In this document: in pieces, positions 43,933 through 54,331 of the stretch
Numbering within the stretch: the stretch's first letter is position 1
Layout of the letters: each line of letters starts with the position of its first letter
NCBI GenBank assembly: GCA_963775245.1
Contig: CAVZID010000023.1
Span: forward strand, 62,001 to 126,000
Direction of reading: 5' to 3'
Length of the DNA: 64,000 nucleotides
Origin: CAVSWT01 sp963775245
GTDB taxonomy: Bacteria; Bacteroidota; Ignavibacteria; Ignavibacteriales; Ignavibacteriaceae
Translations under genes and position numbers: made by a program
The notes under the pieces: model-generated
Told to the model about the DNA's origin: nothing
The model's database searches: none
What the model saw: only the letters and a program-made list of their open reading frames with translations

Positions 43933-44841
43933 TTAATTACCAGCAAAAGATTTTGCTTCAATTTTCTTTTTGGATGATATGCTAAGCTGAGATAAAATCA
44001 TTCCCATAAGCATAAATGAACATCCAACCATTCCTCGCAATGAAATAGTTTCACCTAAAATCATCCATCCTCCCAGCAAACCAAAAACAGATTCAAGGCT
44101 AAGAATTATTGCTGCATGAGATGGCGGGGCATATTGCTGTGCAACAACCTGAAGCGTATAAGCAATGCCCACAGAAATTAATCCACCATATAAAATTGGA
44201 ATTAATGCATTATAAATTTTTTGAAATGTTAAAACTTCAAAAGTGAACGACACCGTAAAACTCAACAATGAACAAACCGCAAACTGAAGAAAAGCAATTT
44301 TTATTGGGTCTACTTTTTTTATTAAAATATCAATAACTATTACGTGCAAGGCCCAAAATATTGAACTGAAAAATACAAGCGCATCTCCTTTTTCCAAAAT
44401 AAACTTTTCATTAACACTTAATAGGTATAAACCTATAACAGCTATTACTGCACTTACCCAGGTTAATGATTGCGATTTGTATTTAAAGAAAATCCCAATA
44501 AGTGGAGTAAGAATTAGATATAACCCTGTTATAAAACCGGCTTTACCCGCTGTTGTATAAACAATTCCTATTTGTTGAAGTGATGCCCCTGTAAATAAAA
44601 CGATACCCGCAATAATTCCTGCCCAAAAAATTTCTTTTCTTTTGCCAGCCGGAAAAATATTTTCATTCTGAAATTTTTTTCTCTTATTAAATATTAGTAA
44701 AGGGATTAACGAGATTGACCCCAGAGCAAACCTAACGGCATTAAAACCGAACGGCCCGATATATTCCATACCGGCACGCTGTGCAACAAATGCAAATCCC
44801 CACAGTGTTGCAGTAATTAATAAAAGTATATTTGCTTTCAA
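43933..44841 (-). CDS. EamA/DMT-family transporter
   Basis: 302 residues with ten hydrophobic segments in two five-helix repeats. MKANILLLITATLWGFAFVA at the start and LILTPLIGIFFKYKSQ closing the first repeat are typical. SLESVFGLLGGWMILGETIS is the second-repeat signature. Metabolite exporter or importer of the inner membrane, substrate unknown. The C terminus is basic and cytoplasmic. Confidence 0.9.
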   Translation of the reverse strand: MKANILLLITATLWGFAFVAQRAGMEYIGPFGFNAVRFALGSISLIPLLIFNKRKKFQNENIFPAGKRKEIFWAGIIAGIVLFTGASLQQIGIVYTTAGKAGFITGLYLILTPLIGIFFKYKSQSLTWVSAVIAVIGLYLLSVNEKFILEKGDALVFFSSIFWALHVIVIDILIKKVDPIKIAFLQFAVCSLLSFTVSFTFEVLTFQKIYNALIPILYGGLISVGIAYTLQVVAQQYAPPSHAAIILSLESVFGLLGGWMILGETISLRGMVGCSFMLMGMILSQLSISSKKKIEAKSFAGN

Positions 44842-44918
44842 GAGAAGTAATGATTAATGATGTTATAAATTATTTGGTTATAATCTATTCGTCATAAATT
44901 TTGTAAAACGAACGAGAT

Positions 44919-44998
44919 ATTACAAAATTGCAAGATTTAAAGATTATCCGAAGGATCCTTTGGACAAGATTAATTAAAGAATCTTGGAATTTTGTAAT
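44919..44998. repeat. Inverted repeat without a gene (19-base arms)
   Basis: 44919-44937 pairs with 44980-44998 at 18 of 19 positions. The 42-base loop holds a near-perfect palindrome (TCCGAAGGATCCTTTGGA, 44947-44964). The AT-rich word content resembles the repeats around the IVP-type gene at 29.4-29.9 kb, but no gene lies inside. Confidence 0.6.
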
Positions 44999-45046
44999 TT
45001 TGAAATCTTGCAATAGATGACTTGTCTGTGCCGGTTTATATACTAA

Positions 45047-46447
45047 TTAAATCTTAATTGAGTTACACATCTCTTCAACGTCTGCAACTTTTTTAGGAAT
45101 TTCTTTTTTACCCAAAACCCTATGCCCGTTTTTTTCTACTAAGACATCATCTTCTATTCTAATTCCACCAAAGTTTCGATACTCTTCTAATTTCTTATAA
45201 TTAATGAATTGCGAAAACTTATTTTCTGCTTTCCACATATCAATTAATTGCGGAATAAAATAAATACCCGGTTCAACTGTTAAAACAAAGCCCGGCACTA
45301 ATGGTTTTGCTAAACGTAAATATGCAAGCCCGAACTGATTACTTCGTCCATTTTTTTTATCATATCCAACAAGATCTTCTCCTAGTCCTTCAAGGTCGTG
45401 AACATCAAGCCCCATCATGTGTCCCAAACCATGCGGAAAAAATAATGCATGTGCCCCCTCCTTAACTGCTTGATTTACATCTCCTTTCATAATCCCCGCA
45501 TCTTTAAGTCCTTTGGCAATAACTTTTGCAGCATGTAAATGGACATCCTTATATTTCTTACCCGGCTTTATTGCCTTGATAGAATCCATCTGGGCTTTTA
45601 ATACAATCTCATAAATTTCTTTTTGCTTGTCTGTAAACTTTCCATCAACCGGGAAAGTTCTTGTAATGTCGCTCGCATAATGAAGTAATGATTCGGCCCC
45701 GGAATCATTAACTACAAGCTGGCCTTTCTTCATTAAATTATCGTACGAGTGATTATGAAGGGTTTCACCATGAATGGAAAATATAATTGGAAACGAAATT
45801 CCTTTTCCCATTGAAGCGGCTATTCCTGCGATTGCACCTGCTATATCTCTTTCATAAATATCAGGACGCGTAAAACGCATTGCATAAGTCTGCATCTCAT
45901 AAGCAATATCCATTGCAAATTCTATTTCTTCAATTTCTTCTTTTGCTTTAAGAGACCTTTGTTCAATAACTGTTTTGGTTAGCTTGATTGAAGAAAAATT
46001 ATTTACCGCACTTTGATTTATACCGGATAATTCTGAAAGCCAGGAAATATTTTTGTGCCTATACTGCGGAAGGAAGTGCACTTCTCTTTTATTTTTAATT
46101 GCAGTAGTTACTATTCCTATTAATTCCGAAAGCGGGGCAGTGTGATTTACTCCTGCCTGCTTTGCAAGGTCTTTTACTTTTGGCTGCGGGCCCATCCAAA
46201 CTATATCGTCCATTTCAAAGTCATTTCCATACAATACTTCTTTATTTTCATCAACATCCAATATTGCAGCAAAAGCCGGTAAATCAATTCCCCAATAGTA
46301 GAGGAAGTTGCTATCCTGTCTAAACGAATAAGTGTTGTCAGGATAGTTCATTGGTGCTTCATAATTCCCCATGAATAAGATTAATCCTGAACCAACTTTC
46401 TTTTTCAAAATTTTTCTTCGTTGAATGTAAATGCTTGAGTTAAACAC
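45047..46447 (-). CDS. pepP: Xaa-Pro aminopeptidase (M24 family)
   Basis: 466 residues. The N-terminal domain (YPDNTYSFRQDSNFLYYWGI) is followed by the pita-bread metal-binding domain: VVNDSGAESLLHYASDITRTF gives two Asp ligands, FFPHGLGHMMGLDVHD the His, VLTVEPGIYFIP and GIRIEDDVLV the two Glu. All five ligands are visible. Cleaves N-terminal residues before proline. Cytoplasmic; stands alone. Confidence 0.9.
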   Translation of the reverse strand: MFNSSIYIQRRKILKKKVGSGLILFMGNYEAPMNYPDNTYSFRQDSNFLYYWGIDLPAFAAILDVDENKEVLYGNDFEMDDIVWMGPQPKVKDLAKQAGVNHTAPLSELIGIVTTAIKNKREVHFLPQYRHKNISWLSELSGINQSAVNNFSSIKLTKTVIEQRSLKAKEEIEEIEFAMDIAYEMQTYAMRFTRPDIYERDIAGAIAGIAASMGKGISFPIIFSIHGETLHNHSYDNLMKKGQLVVNDSGAESLLHYASDITRTFPVDGKFTDKQKEIYEIVLKAQMDSIKAIKPGKKYKDVHLHAAKVIAKGLKDAGIMKGDVNQAVKEGAHALFFPHGLGHMMGLDVHDLEGLGEDLVGYDKKNGRSNQFGLAYLRLAKPLVPGFVLTVEPGIYFIPQLIDMWKAENKFSQFINYKKLEEYRNFGGIRIEDDVLVEKNGHRVLGKKEIPKKVADVEEMCNSIKI

Positions 46448-46845
46448 GATAGGTTCCTTTCAGCTTATCTTTATGACTAATTTTGTTAGACTTTTATTAA
46501 AGACTTCAAACTTTATAATTATTTCTATTTAAAATAAGAAATTTCAAAGTTATTTATTGTAAGCAGCTTCAAAAATAAATGAGAAGTTAAAAATCTGATT
46601 TAGTTAACCCATTCCCTTAAATAAAAGAATCTATTAGAATTACTCGTAAAGTGAAATAAATGAATCTGTTCCCAAATCTCAATACTAAAATAATATCAAA
46701 ATGAATTATATTATGAGGAACTTTTCCGCTATGAAACCGTCATAATTCAACATATTCTTGCTAAACTTTAATTTTTTATTATAACAATATTACTTATTTT
46801 TAGAAGCCTTGTAATAATGAATTTTATTTTTTTAGCGGAGGAAAT
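46448..46845. other. Intergenic region between divergent genes
   Basis: Nearly 400 AT-rich bases between pepP and a small plus-strand gene. Only the ribosome binding site GGAGG at about 46838, before the ATG at 46846, was recognised. Confidence 0.4.
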
Positions 46846-47073
46846 ATGTCATACCGCGAACAGCAAAAACTTTTGGATGAGCTAAAAAAACACGAAAGAA
46901 AATTTGACAGAAAAGAATATGAAGAATACAAGATGTTCGTTAAAAGACAAAAAGATGATGAAGATTTTGATTCTGTTTCAATGAGCCGGCTGAAAGAATT
47001 GTATGACAAATATCATGTTACAGTGGATAAATCAAAATTCGATTCATTTTTCAAAAAGAAGGCAGATGAATAA
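46846..47073 (+). CDS. Small charged hypothetical protein
   Basis: 75 residues, very rich in Lys, Asp and Glu, predicted helical (REQQKLLDELKKHERKFD, SRLKELYDKYHV). A strong ribosome binding site (GCGGAGG) precedes the ATG, so it is probably expressed. No signal or membrane segment. Not recognised. Confidence 0.65.
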   Translation: MSYREQQKLLDELKKHERKFDRKEYEEYKMFVKRQKDDEDFDSVSMSRLKELYDKYHVTVDKSKFDSFFKKKADE

Positions 47074-47212
47074 AATTTTAACATTTCAATTTTCCCCAAA
47101 ATTAAGATGAACAAACCATTTAACCCTGCTCTATCTATAAATAAAATTTTTCGCATTGCTAAAAACTCACAAAATAAATTATTTTTGAACTCTTTTTTAT
47201 TCAGAGGTTTTA

Positions 47213-50200
47213 ATGAATTATAAGTTAGTAAATAGAATATTTGCAGCTGTTGTTTTTTTAATTTCATTATTTGTTCTCTTCTCAACAGTACAGCCATCGG
47301 TTTCGTTTTGGGATTGTGGTGAGTTTTTAGCTGCCGCCAGATATTTGCAGGTGCCTCATCCACCTGGAGCACCGTTCATAACTATTCTTGAAAGAGTTTT
47401 TATGATGGTTCCATTTGTAACTAATTTGGCTTTACGCGTAAATACATTATCAGTCCTTTCAAGTGCTTTTTCTGTTTTGTTTTTATACTTAATCGCAGTT
47501 AAGCTAATTGAAAATTATAGAGGCAAAAATTACAAAACTTCTATTGAAGCAATTGCTACTTATACAGCCGCAGCCATTGGGGCTTTATCTTTTTCCTTCA
47601 GTGACACTTTCTGGTTTAACGGCGTTGAAGCTGAAGTTTATGCTTTTAGTACTTTCTTATTTTCAGGTATTGTCTGGTTAACAATGATATGGAATGATAA
47701 AGCAAATGAAAAGGATAATGAAAAATATATTTTAATGATAGCTTATTTAATTGGAATTGCAACCGGTGTTCACTTGATGAGCGTGCTGGCAATTGTTCCT
47801 GTTGTTATGGTTATAATGTTTAGAAAATATGTTGATGACGAAGGCGCATTGAAGCAGACTGGTTATATTTTCCTTGGCCACGCTGCTTTAGTAATTATAA
47901 TCGCATTTGCAATGTGGGCAGCACAGACTTCTAAAACTGCACCATCTCAAGATGAGTATCAAGCTTATGATGCTAAATTCAAAATTATCATAGCTGCCAT
48001 TAGTATATTTTATATGGCTGGGTTCTGGAAAAAATTATTTACACGTAACTCCATTTACTTGCCTTTAATCGTGGGAGGCGTTGCATTGTTTGCAACTTAT
48101 CCGGGTGTAGTTAAATTACTTCCGGAAATGATGACAAATATCGCCGGAGATAATGTAGTTATTGGCATTACTATATTTGTGGTGGTGTTAGCTATTTTAG
48201 GATTTTTAGTTAATTACTCAATTAAAAATGATAAAGCAACACTTCATTTAGTAGGAATGTCGGCAATCTTTATTCTGGTTGGATTTACTTCTTATACGAT
48301 GATAATTATTCGTGCCAATCAAAACCCGCCGATGAATGAAAACGAACCTAATGATTTTAGTGAGCTAGTCACTTACTTGAATCGTGAACAATATGGCGAC
48401 TTTCCGATATTTAAAAGAAGATTTGCAACCGAACCTCATCAGCAAGGTGTTTATACCAATTATTCAAGTGACCTTGATTTCTTCTGGCGATATCAAATGA
48501 ACCATATGTTTACCAGGTATCTGCTATGGAATTATGCAGGGAGAGAAGGCTGGGTTCAGGATGATCATGCTGATGTTGCTCCATTTAATTCTATTGGAAA
48601 TTTTTTCGGAAAGATTTTCGATTTACAATTTGCTGGAAAAGTTAAAGATTCACTTTTTGGTGTACCTTTCCTGCTTGGTTTAATAGGAATATTCTTCCAT
48701 TTCAAGCGAGACTGGAAGATGGCTGCTGTGTTTATGGTCATGTTTATTTTCATGGGAATATTTACAGCTTTTTATCAAAACCAGCAGGAGCCGCAGCCAA
48801 GAGAAAGAGATTATTTTTATGTGGGGGCGTTCTTCGTATATTCAATCTGGATTGCAATCGCTGTGAAGGGTTTAGTTGAACTGGCTTTAGAGAAATTAGA
48901 AAAATCTTCTTTAAGAACCCCGGTCGTTGCTGGAATTTTAGCTCTTGGAATTATACTGGTTCCTGTTAAAATGATAAGCGCAAATTATTACACTCATGAT
49001 AGATCTAAAAACTGGGTGCCATGGGATTATTCATATAACCTGCTTCAAAGTGTAGCCCCTAACGGTATTCTCTTTACTAATGGAGATAATGATACTTTCC
49101 CTCTTTGGTATTTGCAGGATGTTGAAGGAGTGAGGAGAGATGTAAAAGTTGCAAACCTCAGTTTGTTGAATACTTCCTGGTATATTAGGGAATTAAAAGA
49201 TAATGATCCCTACCATGTTGGAACTGTCAAAATGAATCTTTCAGATGCACAGGTAGAAGCGCTTAGCCCTATTCGCTGGAAAGCAACCAACATAACTATT
49301 CCGTTCCCGAACCAAGCTTCTACCCCCCAAGGTTTAACTGACTTCAAACAAAAATTTGATATTGCAGACAGTACTAATATTAAACCAGGTGGAATTACTT
49401 TTAAAATGGATCCCACTGTAAATTTTGGAAATGTTCAAGCTTTGCGTATACAGGATATTATGGTTAAGGAAATTATTCAAGCTAACGATTGGGAAAGGCC
49501 TATTTATTTTGCAGTTACTTGCTCTGAAGACAGTAAAATAGGATTATCTGATTATTTAAGAATGGAAGGAATGGCATTAAGACTAGTTCCTGAAAAACGC
49601 CCTGCAAATGGTGAATTCATTGATGAAAAAATCTTAAAAGAACAATTGTTTAATGAAAACCCAGGATACAGCAAAGATTATAAACCAGGCTTTAAATTTA
49701 GAGGCCTGGCAAATCCAAATATTTTCTTTGATGATAATCATGTAAGAATGATGCAGAATTATAGAAATGCTTTTATAAGACTTGCATTAAATTATTTATA
49801 CTCCGGTAGAAAGAACCTTACAATAGCAACTCTCGATAAGATGGAAGAAAAAATTCCCCGTGCACATATTCCAGTTGATAACATTGGTTTGTTATATCAA
49901 ATTGCCAATTTATATATGGATGCTGGAGCGATGGATAAATACAAAGTGATTGCCGGAGAAGTAGAGAAACAAGCTTTGGAACAAATTGCAACTAATCCAC
50001 AAGCTGGTATTTCACGTTCTTACTATGATCCTTACAGAATTTTACTTTCAATATATGAAAGCTTAAATGAAAATGGAAAACTTTTAGATTTATGGAAACA
50101 AATTCAAGGAATGTACCCCAACGATCCGAATGTAAAAGCAAATGTAGCACGTTATCAAAAATTGGCTGACCAGGAAAAGAATAAGCCTAATACGGATAGT

Positions 50201-50233
50201 CTGGCGAAAGCTCATTCTGATTCAACCAAGTAA
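47213..50233 (+). CDS. DUF2723-family large membrane protein (protein O-mannosyltransferase-like)
   Basis: 1006 residues. The N-terminal half has about 12-14 hydrophobic segments. STVQPSVSFWDCGEFLAAAR and LQVPHPPGAPFITILERVF near the N terminus form the first outside loop with an acidic residue, as in GT-C transferases. RREVD-like EPQPRERDYFYVGAFFVY lies near 525. The C-terminal soluble part (from about 600) includes TNGDNDTFPLWYLQDVEG and a tail with helical repeats. It probably transfers a sugar from a lipid donor to exported protein. It is followed by an intrinsic terminator. Confidence 0.8.
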   Translation: MNYKLVNRIFAAVVFLISLFVLFSTVQPSVSFWDCGEFLAAARYLQVPHPPGAPFITILERVFMMVPFVTNLALRVNTLSVLSSAFSVLFLYLIAVKLIENYRGKNYKTSIEAIATYTAAAIGALSFSFSDTFWFNGVEAEVYAFSTFLFSGIVWLTMIWNDKANEKDNEKYILMIAYLIGIATGVHLMSVLAIVPVVMVIMFRKYVDDEGALKQTGYIFLGHAALVIIIAFAMWAAQTSKTAPSQDEYQAYDAKFKIIIAAISIFYMAGFWKKLFTRNSIYLPLIVGGVALFATYPGVVKLLPEMMTNIAGDNVVIGITIFVVVLAILGFLVNYSIKNDKATLHLVGMSAIFILVGFTSYTMIIIRANQNPPMNENEPNDFSELVTYLNREQYGDFPIFKRRFATEPHQQGVYTNYSSDLDFFWRYQMNHMFTRYLLWNYAGREGWVQDDHADVAPFNSIGNFFGKIFDLQFAGKVKDSLFGVPFLLGLIGIFFHFKRDWKMAAVFMVMFIFMGIFTAFYQNQQEPQPRERDYFYVGAFFVYSIWIAIAVKGLVELALEKLEKSSLRTPVVAGILALGIILVPVKMISANYYTHDRSKNWVPWDYSYNLLQSVAPNGILFTNGDNDTFPLWYLQDVEGVRRDVKVANLSLLNTSWYIRELKDNDPYHVGTVKMNLSDAQVEALSPIRWKATNITIPFPNQASTPQGLTDFKQKFDIADSTNIKPGGITFKMDPTVNFGNVQALRIQDIMVKEIIQANDWERPIYFAVTCSEDSKIGLSDYLRMEGMALRLVPEKRPANGEFIDEKILKEQLFNENPGYSKDYKPGFKFRGLANPNIFFDDNHVRMMQNYRNAFIRLALNYLYSGRKNLTIATLDKMEEKIPRAHIPVDNIGLLYQIANLYMDAGAMDKYKVIAGEVEKQALEQIATNPQAGISRSYYDPYRILLSIYESLNENGKLLDLWKQIQGMYPNDPNVKANVARYQKLADQEKNKPNTDSLAKAHSDSTK

Positions 50234-50256
50234 AATTTTGTAAATATCTTTTTATA

Positions 50257-50288
50257 ATAATCCGGCCCTCTGCCGGATTATTTTTTAT
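50257..50288 (+). terminator. Intrinsic terminator
   Basis: ATAATCCGGC (50257-50266) pairs exactly with GCCGGATTAT (50272-50281) over five bases, followed by a run of T's. It lies 24 bases after the DUF2723 gene stop. Confidence 0.85.
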
Positions 50289-50301
50289 TATATAGTTCAT
50301 A

Positions 50302-51380
50302 ATGAAAAAAATATTAATCATAGCACTTTCAGGTTTAGGCGATGCTTTAATGTTTACTCCTGCATTAAAGCTTCTTCGAAATCATTTGCCGGATGCACAG
50401 ATTGATGCTTTGGTTATGTTCAAAGGTGTTAAAGATATTTACGAAAGAAACTCCAACATTAATAATATTTACTACTTTAATTTTATTGACGAAGGAGTAT
50501 TAGCTTCCTTAAAATATTTATTGAAGCTAAGAAAGAACTATGATTATACCATAAATGTTTATCCATCAAACAGAAAAGAATATAACATCTTTAGTTTTAT
50601 ACTTGGTGCAGAAAAAAGAGCAGGAGTAAAATATTTAAGAAAAGATTTTCAGAACCTTGGTTTTTTAAACAACGTTAAAATTACTGAAAATGATTCCCTT
50701 CATAATGTAGAAGAAAATATTAAGTTAGCTGAAGCACTTCTTAAAACTCAATTTGATGAAAAACCAGAACTTGAATTTACATTAAATGAAAATGACCTTT
50801 CATTTGCAAAAGGGTATCTTCAAAGGATTAATATAAAGGAAGATGAATTAGTAATTGGATTTCATCCAGGTTCTGCCGTTTTTAAAAATCATATTAAAGA
50901 GAAGATGGGGGCCTGAGAAATTTTCCGTACTTGGACAAAAAATTATTAAAGAATTAGATGGCAAAGTATTAATCTTCGGCGGGCCGGAAGAAAATGACTT
51001 GAAGAATACAATTAGGAATAAAATAAATTCTGAGAACGTATTTTCAATCGAAACAGGAAATCTTGCGGAGACTGCAGCAATTATGAAACGGTGCAATGTT
51101 TTTGTTTCGAATGATTCAAGCTTGATGCATGTTGCTTCTGCTTTACAGTTAAAAGTCGTTGCTATTATAGGACCAACAAATCCAAACTATATTCACCCCT
51201 GGCAAACTGAACATAAAATTGTCCGTCTAAATTTAGACTGCTCGCCTTGCTTTATTTATTCGCCCGCGTCCTTTAATATGTTTTAGAGATGATGTGAAAT
51301 TCAAATGTGTTAAAGAGCTAACGGTTGATATGGTTTATAAATCCTTAAAAAACCTTGCTTCACTGAATTATTATTACTAG
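50302..51380 (+). CDS. GT9-family (heptosyltransferase-like) glycosyltransferase, two +1 frameshifts
   Basis: Family 9 glycosyltransferase acting on cell-surface glycan. The first frame starts MKKILIIALSGLGDALMFTPALKLL and reaches IGFHPGSAVFKNHIK. A surplus base near 50901 moves the frame to RRWGPEKFSVLGQKIIKEL, then VFVSNDSSLMHVASALQLKVVAI and IGPTNPNY. A second surplus base near 51266 restores RPLICFRDDVKFKCVKELTV before the stop at 51378-51380. Each shift is a single base. It convergently overlaps the HiPIP gene by a few bases. Real mutation or base-calling error cannot be distinguished here. Confidence 0.8.
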
Positions 51381-51745
51381 CTCGTCATATTAACTTTTTT
51401 AATCCACAGCTTACAATACCCTTGCGGGCTTATCGGTCCTTTAACCACCTGACATGTTCCACATGGTTTTCCGTTTTTAGGCAAAATAAATAAATTACAT
51501 GTTCCGCACATTTTATCATTGTACGGTGAAGCAACTGTATAGTCATTTGAAGTTCTAGTTGCTAATTCAGCATCACTTAATCCGCTTACATCTGCACACG
51601 GTGAATTTGCTTTTGCGGTTGATTGCGGTAGTTTACCATTATCTTTTCCTCCACATGCAGAAAGTAATGTACTGCCGCCAAATAAAATTACTCCGCCAAT
51701 AGAAATTTTTTTAATAAAATTTTTACGATTAATATTTTTTTCCAT
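51377..51745 (-). CDS. High-potential iron-sulfur protein, lipoprotein form
   Basis: 122 residues. The signal sequence ends in a lipobox (LLSAC, Cys31), so it is lipid-anchored at the outer face of a membrane. The mature part has the HiPIP Cys pattern: Cys80, Cys83, Cys98 and Cys111 (YNDKMCGTCNLF, CGTCQVVKG, GYCKLW), with an extra Cys95. Soluble-type electron carrier of the periplasm. Monocistronic. Confidence 0.75.
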   Translation of the reverse strand: MEKNINRKNFIKKISIGGVILFGGSTLLSACGGKDNGKLPQSTAKANSPCADVSGLSDAELATRTSNDYTVASPYNDKMCGTCNLFILPKNGKPCGTCQVVKGPISPQGYCKLWIKKVNMTS

Positions 51746-51827
51746 ATCTCTACCTAAATTTTTTGCGTTGATTAATCAATTTTGTTTGAAATATAAGTAA
51801 GTAAAAATATAAAAAAACGTTACTGCT

Positions 51828-52352
51828 TTAAATCACTTTAGTTAAATAAGTAATTATCTCATCCAAAGAGTCGCAGCTTTTTATTAAACCGGTTTTTCTA
51901 TTTTCATATTTTAGGCGTTCATCTATAACGGGAATAATTTTTTGCCACATTGAAGAATGGTAAATTATTGGTTTAGCCTTTAACAATTTTTTATTTGCGA
52001 ATTCCCAAACAGCAGCAAGCTCAAGCAAAGTTCCGGTTCCGCCCTTTAATATTACATAAGCATCACCAAGTTCAATCAGCTTTGTAATTTTTTCAAATAA
52101 AGTATCACAATTTATTTCTGTGGTTATAAATTTGTTTGCCTGCCTATCAAAATAATTTACAGTTACACCGAATACTTCTGCCTTATTTTCAAGTGCTCCT
52201 TTTGAAACTGCTTCCATTATTCCGTAATAACCGCCAGTGCAAACATTAAAATTATTTTTGCCAAGCTGCCGGCCAAGCTGATAAGCAAAATCATATTCTT
52301 CATCTCCATCTTTAGGAAATGCACTACCGAAAACTGTTATTGTTTTTTTCAT
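51828..52352 (-). CDS. LOG-family (TIGR00725-like) protein
   Basis: 174 residues. FNVCTGGYYGIMEAVSKGAL near 36 and VILKGGTGTLLELAAVWEFA near 103 correspond to the nucleotide-binding PGGxGTxxE motif of lysine-decarboxylase-like LOG proteins (here KGGTGTLLE). These cleave nucleoside monophosphates to base and ribose-5-phosphate. The first Pro is replaced by Lys, so activity is uncertain. Confidence 0.75.
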   Translation of the reverse strand: MKKTITVFGSAFPKDGDEEYDFAYQLGRQLGKNNFNVCTGGYYGIMEAVSKGALENKAEVFGVTVNYFDRQANKFITTEINCDTLFEKITKLIELGDAYVILKGGTGTLLELAAVWEFANKKLLKAKPIIYHSSMWQKIIPVIDERLKYENRKTGLIKSCDSLDEIITYLTKVI

Positions 52353-52437
52353 TTAATAAAATCTACTATGACTTAATAATACAAATGCAGGGGTTTTCAA
52401 TTGAAAACCTCTACGGGAAATAATTTTTAATATTAAA

Positions 52438-54147
52438 TTAAAAAGCGTATCCAAAACTTAAATCAAAATCAAATTGATTAAAGCCAACCATTACTTTTTG
52501 ATTATCTAATTGCTTATCGAGAAGAACAATGTAATTTATACGAGGACTTAAAATTATATTATTATAAACATTAATATTTGCCCCAATAGCTGAAGTAACA
52601 TATGTTTGATAATAATATTTTGGATTTGTGCCTATAACAGGATTGGTTCTTTGAATTCCTATTCCGCCTTCAACAAAAAATAGATTAAAGCTTTTAATAG
52701 GATGGATTCTATAACTTGAATTAATGCTAACATCTTCATATTTAGAAGATACAAAATTAAAATTCTTATTATCTGAAGTAACAACATTTATATCCCAGGG
52801 AACAGAACTATAACTGAAATTCGTTACTAGTGCATTATTTTTGTTTATATAGAATGCAGCTTCAATAAAATATCTTAAGCTGTTTTTATTTTGGTTTGAA
52901 TATTTATATCCATAACCATCTAAAATATTATATTCTGAATATCTTCCAACTCTCATTGATTGTCCCACCCCAGCTGAAATAATTATTTTTTCTAATGGAG
53001 AACCTTTAAATGGGTTTCTTTCTTTTTTAAGGAAGTAATTTTCGTCAATACTTATAGTAAATTGAAATGTCTCCCAAGGATAACTCCAAGGAAGGTAACT
53101 GCTAATATGTTGATTAAACCATCTGCCGGCATAACCAGCTGTTAATTTAATATCGCTAAAAGACAACCCGACATTAAAACCATGAGTATAGAAATCATTA
53201 AAATCTGTCTTTGGGCCTCCTGTAAAATTTCCCAAGTAAAATTCCTGAAAGAAAGCGACGTTGCCGCCTAAATCCAATGGTTTCCATTGAAATGCCAGGC
53301 CTGAATGCACAGTAACATCACGGGGAAAATCGTTCCAATCAGATAATAAAGTTTTAAAGGAAGATTGTCCTTCTCCGTTATCTTCGCGTTCATCAAATAT
53401 TTTCGAAATTCCTAAATTTAAAGGGATAGAAAAAAATGAATTATCGACAGCTAAATAATTAACAGCTAAATTTAAATTTGATGGCGGCGGGTCATAAAAA
53501 GTACGATTTAGATATGATGCATCAATTGGTGATTCTGCTTCATATTTGACAGCAGGACCAAAATTAGTTAATGAAAAACCTAAATTGAGTTTATTACAAA
53601 AACTCTCCGGCCTATAATGTAACCCGGCACTATAAAGTAAATCACTTGCTTTACCAGGGCCATAATTCAAATATGAATATCTAACTTGAAGTCCGGCTGA
53701 AAATTCTTTTGAGAAATTTCTAGCATAAGCAATAGAAAAATTTCTTTCATATGCATTAAACTTATCAATGACGTCGGGACTTTCTTCAGTCGTATAATCA
53801 AATTCACCCAGACTCCAATTTTGATAGCTAACACCAAAGTAGCCTACATTTTTTATTTCAAACATTGAATGAAGTGAGATTATCCTTCCTACATCAACAA
53901 AAACATAAAATGGTTGGGCAAAGTAAGATAAAGAAGCATGGTCAGTAAAAACCAGATTGGCCGGATTATAAATCAAAGCATCATCATTTGAAAGAAGCGC
54001 CACTCCTTGTTCTCCCATTCCTAGTGATGCAACAGATTGAGGGTAATTTAAATAATACATTGCTTGTGAACTTTGAGCAAAGTTAAAACCAGTTAAAAAT
54101 AATGTAGATAGAAGAATTGCATCGAAGAAACGTTTTAGGATTTTCAT
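52438..54147 (-). CDS. PorV/UPF0164-like outer membrane beta-barrel protein
   Basis: 569 residues with a signal peptide (ILLSTLFLTGFNFAQ). The start of the mature protein, LNYPQSVASLGMGEQGVALLSNDDALIYNPANLVF, gives the family's GxxxA..DD....NPA signature. Then long alternating beta strands continue to a C-terminal Phe. PorV-type proteins shuttle type IX secretion substrates, but this longer protein may have another role. The T9SS substrate at 60 kb fits a functioning type IX pathway in this organism. Confidence 0.7.
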   Translation of the reverse strand: MKILKRFFDAILLSTLFLTGFNFAQSSQAMYYLNYPQSVASLGMGEQGVALLSNDDALIYNPANLVFTDHASLSYFAQPFYVFVDVGRIISLHSMFEIKNVGYFGVSYQNWSLGEFDYTTEESPDVIDKFNAYERNFSIAYARNFSKEFSAGLQVRYSYLNYGPGKASDLLYSAGLHYRPESFCNKLNLGFSLTNFGPAVKYEAESPIDASYLNRTFYDPPPSNLNLAVNYLAVDNSFFSIPLNLGISKIFDEREDNGEGQSSFKTLLSDWNDFPRDVTVHSGLAFQWKPLDLGGNVAFFQEFYLGNFTGGPKTDFNDFYTHGFNVGLSFSDIKLTAGYAGRWFNQHISSYLPWSYPWETFQFTISIDENYFLKKERNPFKGSPLEKIIISAGVGQSMRVGRYSEYNILDGYGYKYSNQNKNSLRYFIEAAFYINKNNALVTNFSYSSVPWDINVVTSDNKNFNFVSSKYEDVSINSSYRIHPIKSFNLFFVEGGIGIQRTNPVIGTNPKYYYQTYVTSAIGANINVYNNIILSPRINYIVLLDKQLDNQKVMVGFNQFDFDLSFGYAF

Positions 54148-54331
54148 ACGAGCCCCTTTTTATATATGATATGTTTTTCCCACACCTAAATTTAATAAAA
54201 GAATTTCATTTCTTACAGCAAAATAATTGGAAATATAATATCTATATTAAATAAAAACCCCAACCTTCTTTATAATCTTAAAGTCTAATCATGAAACAGA
54301 GTTTATTATCTTTATTTAAAAGGACTTACTT

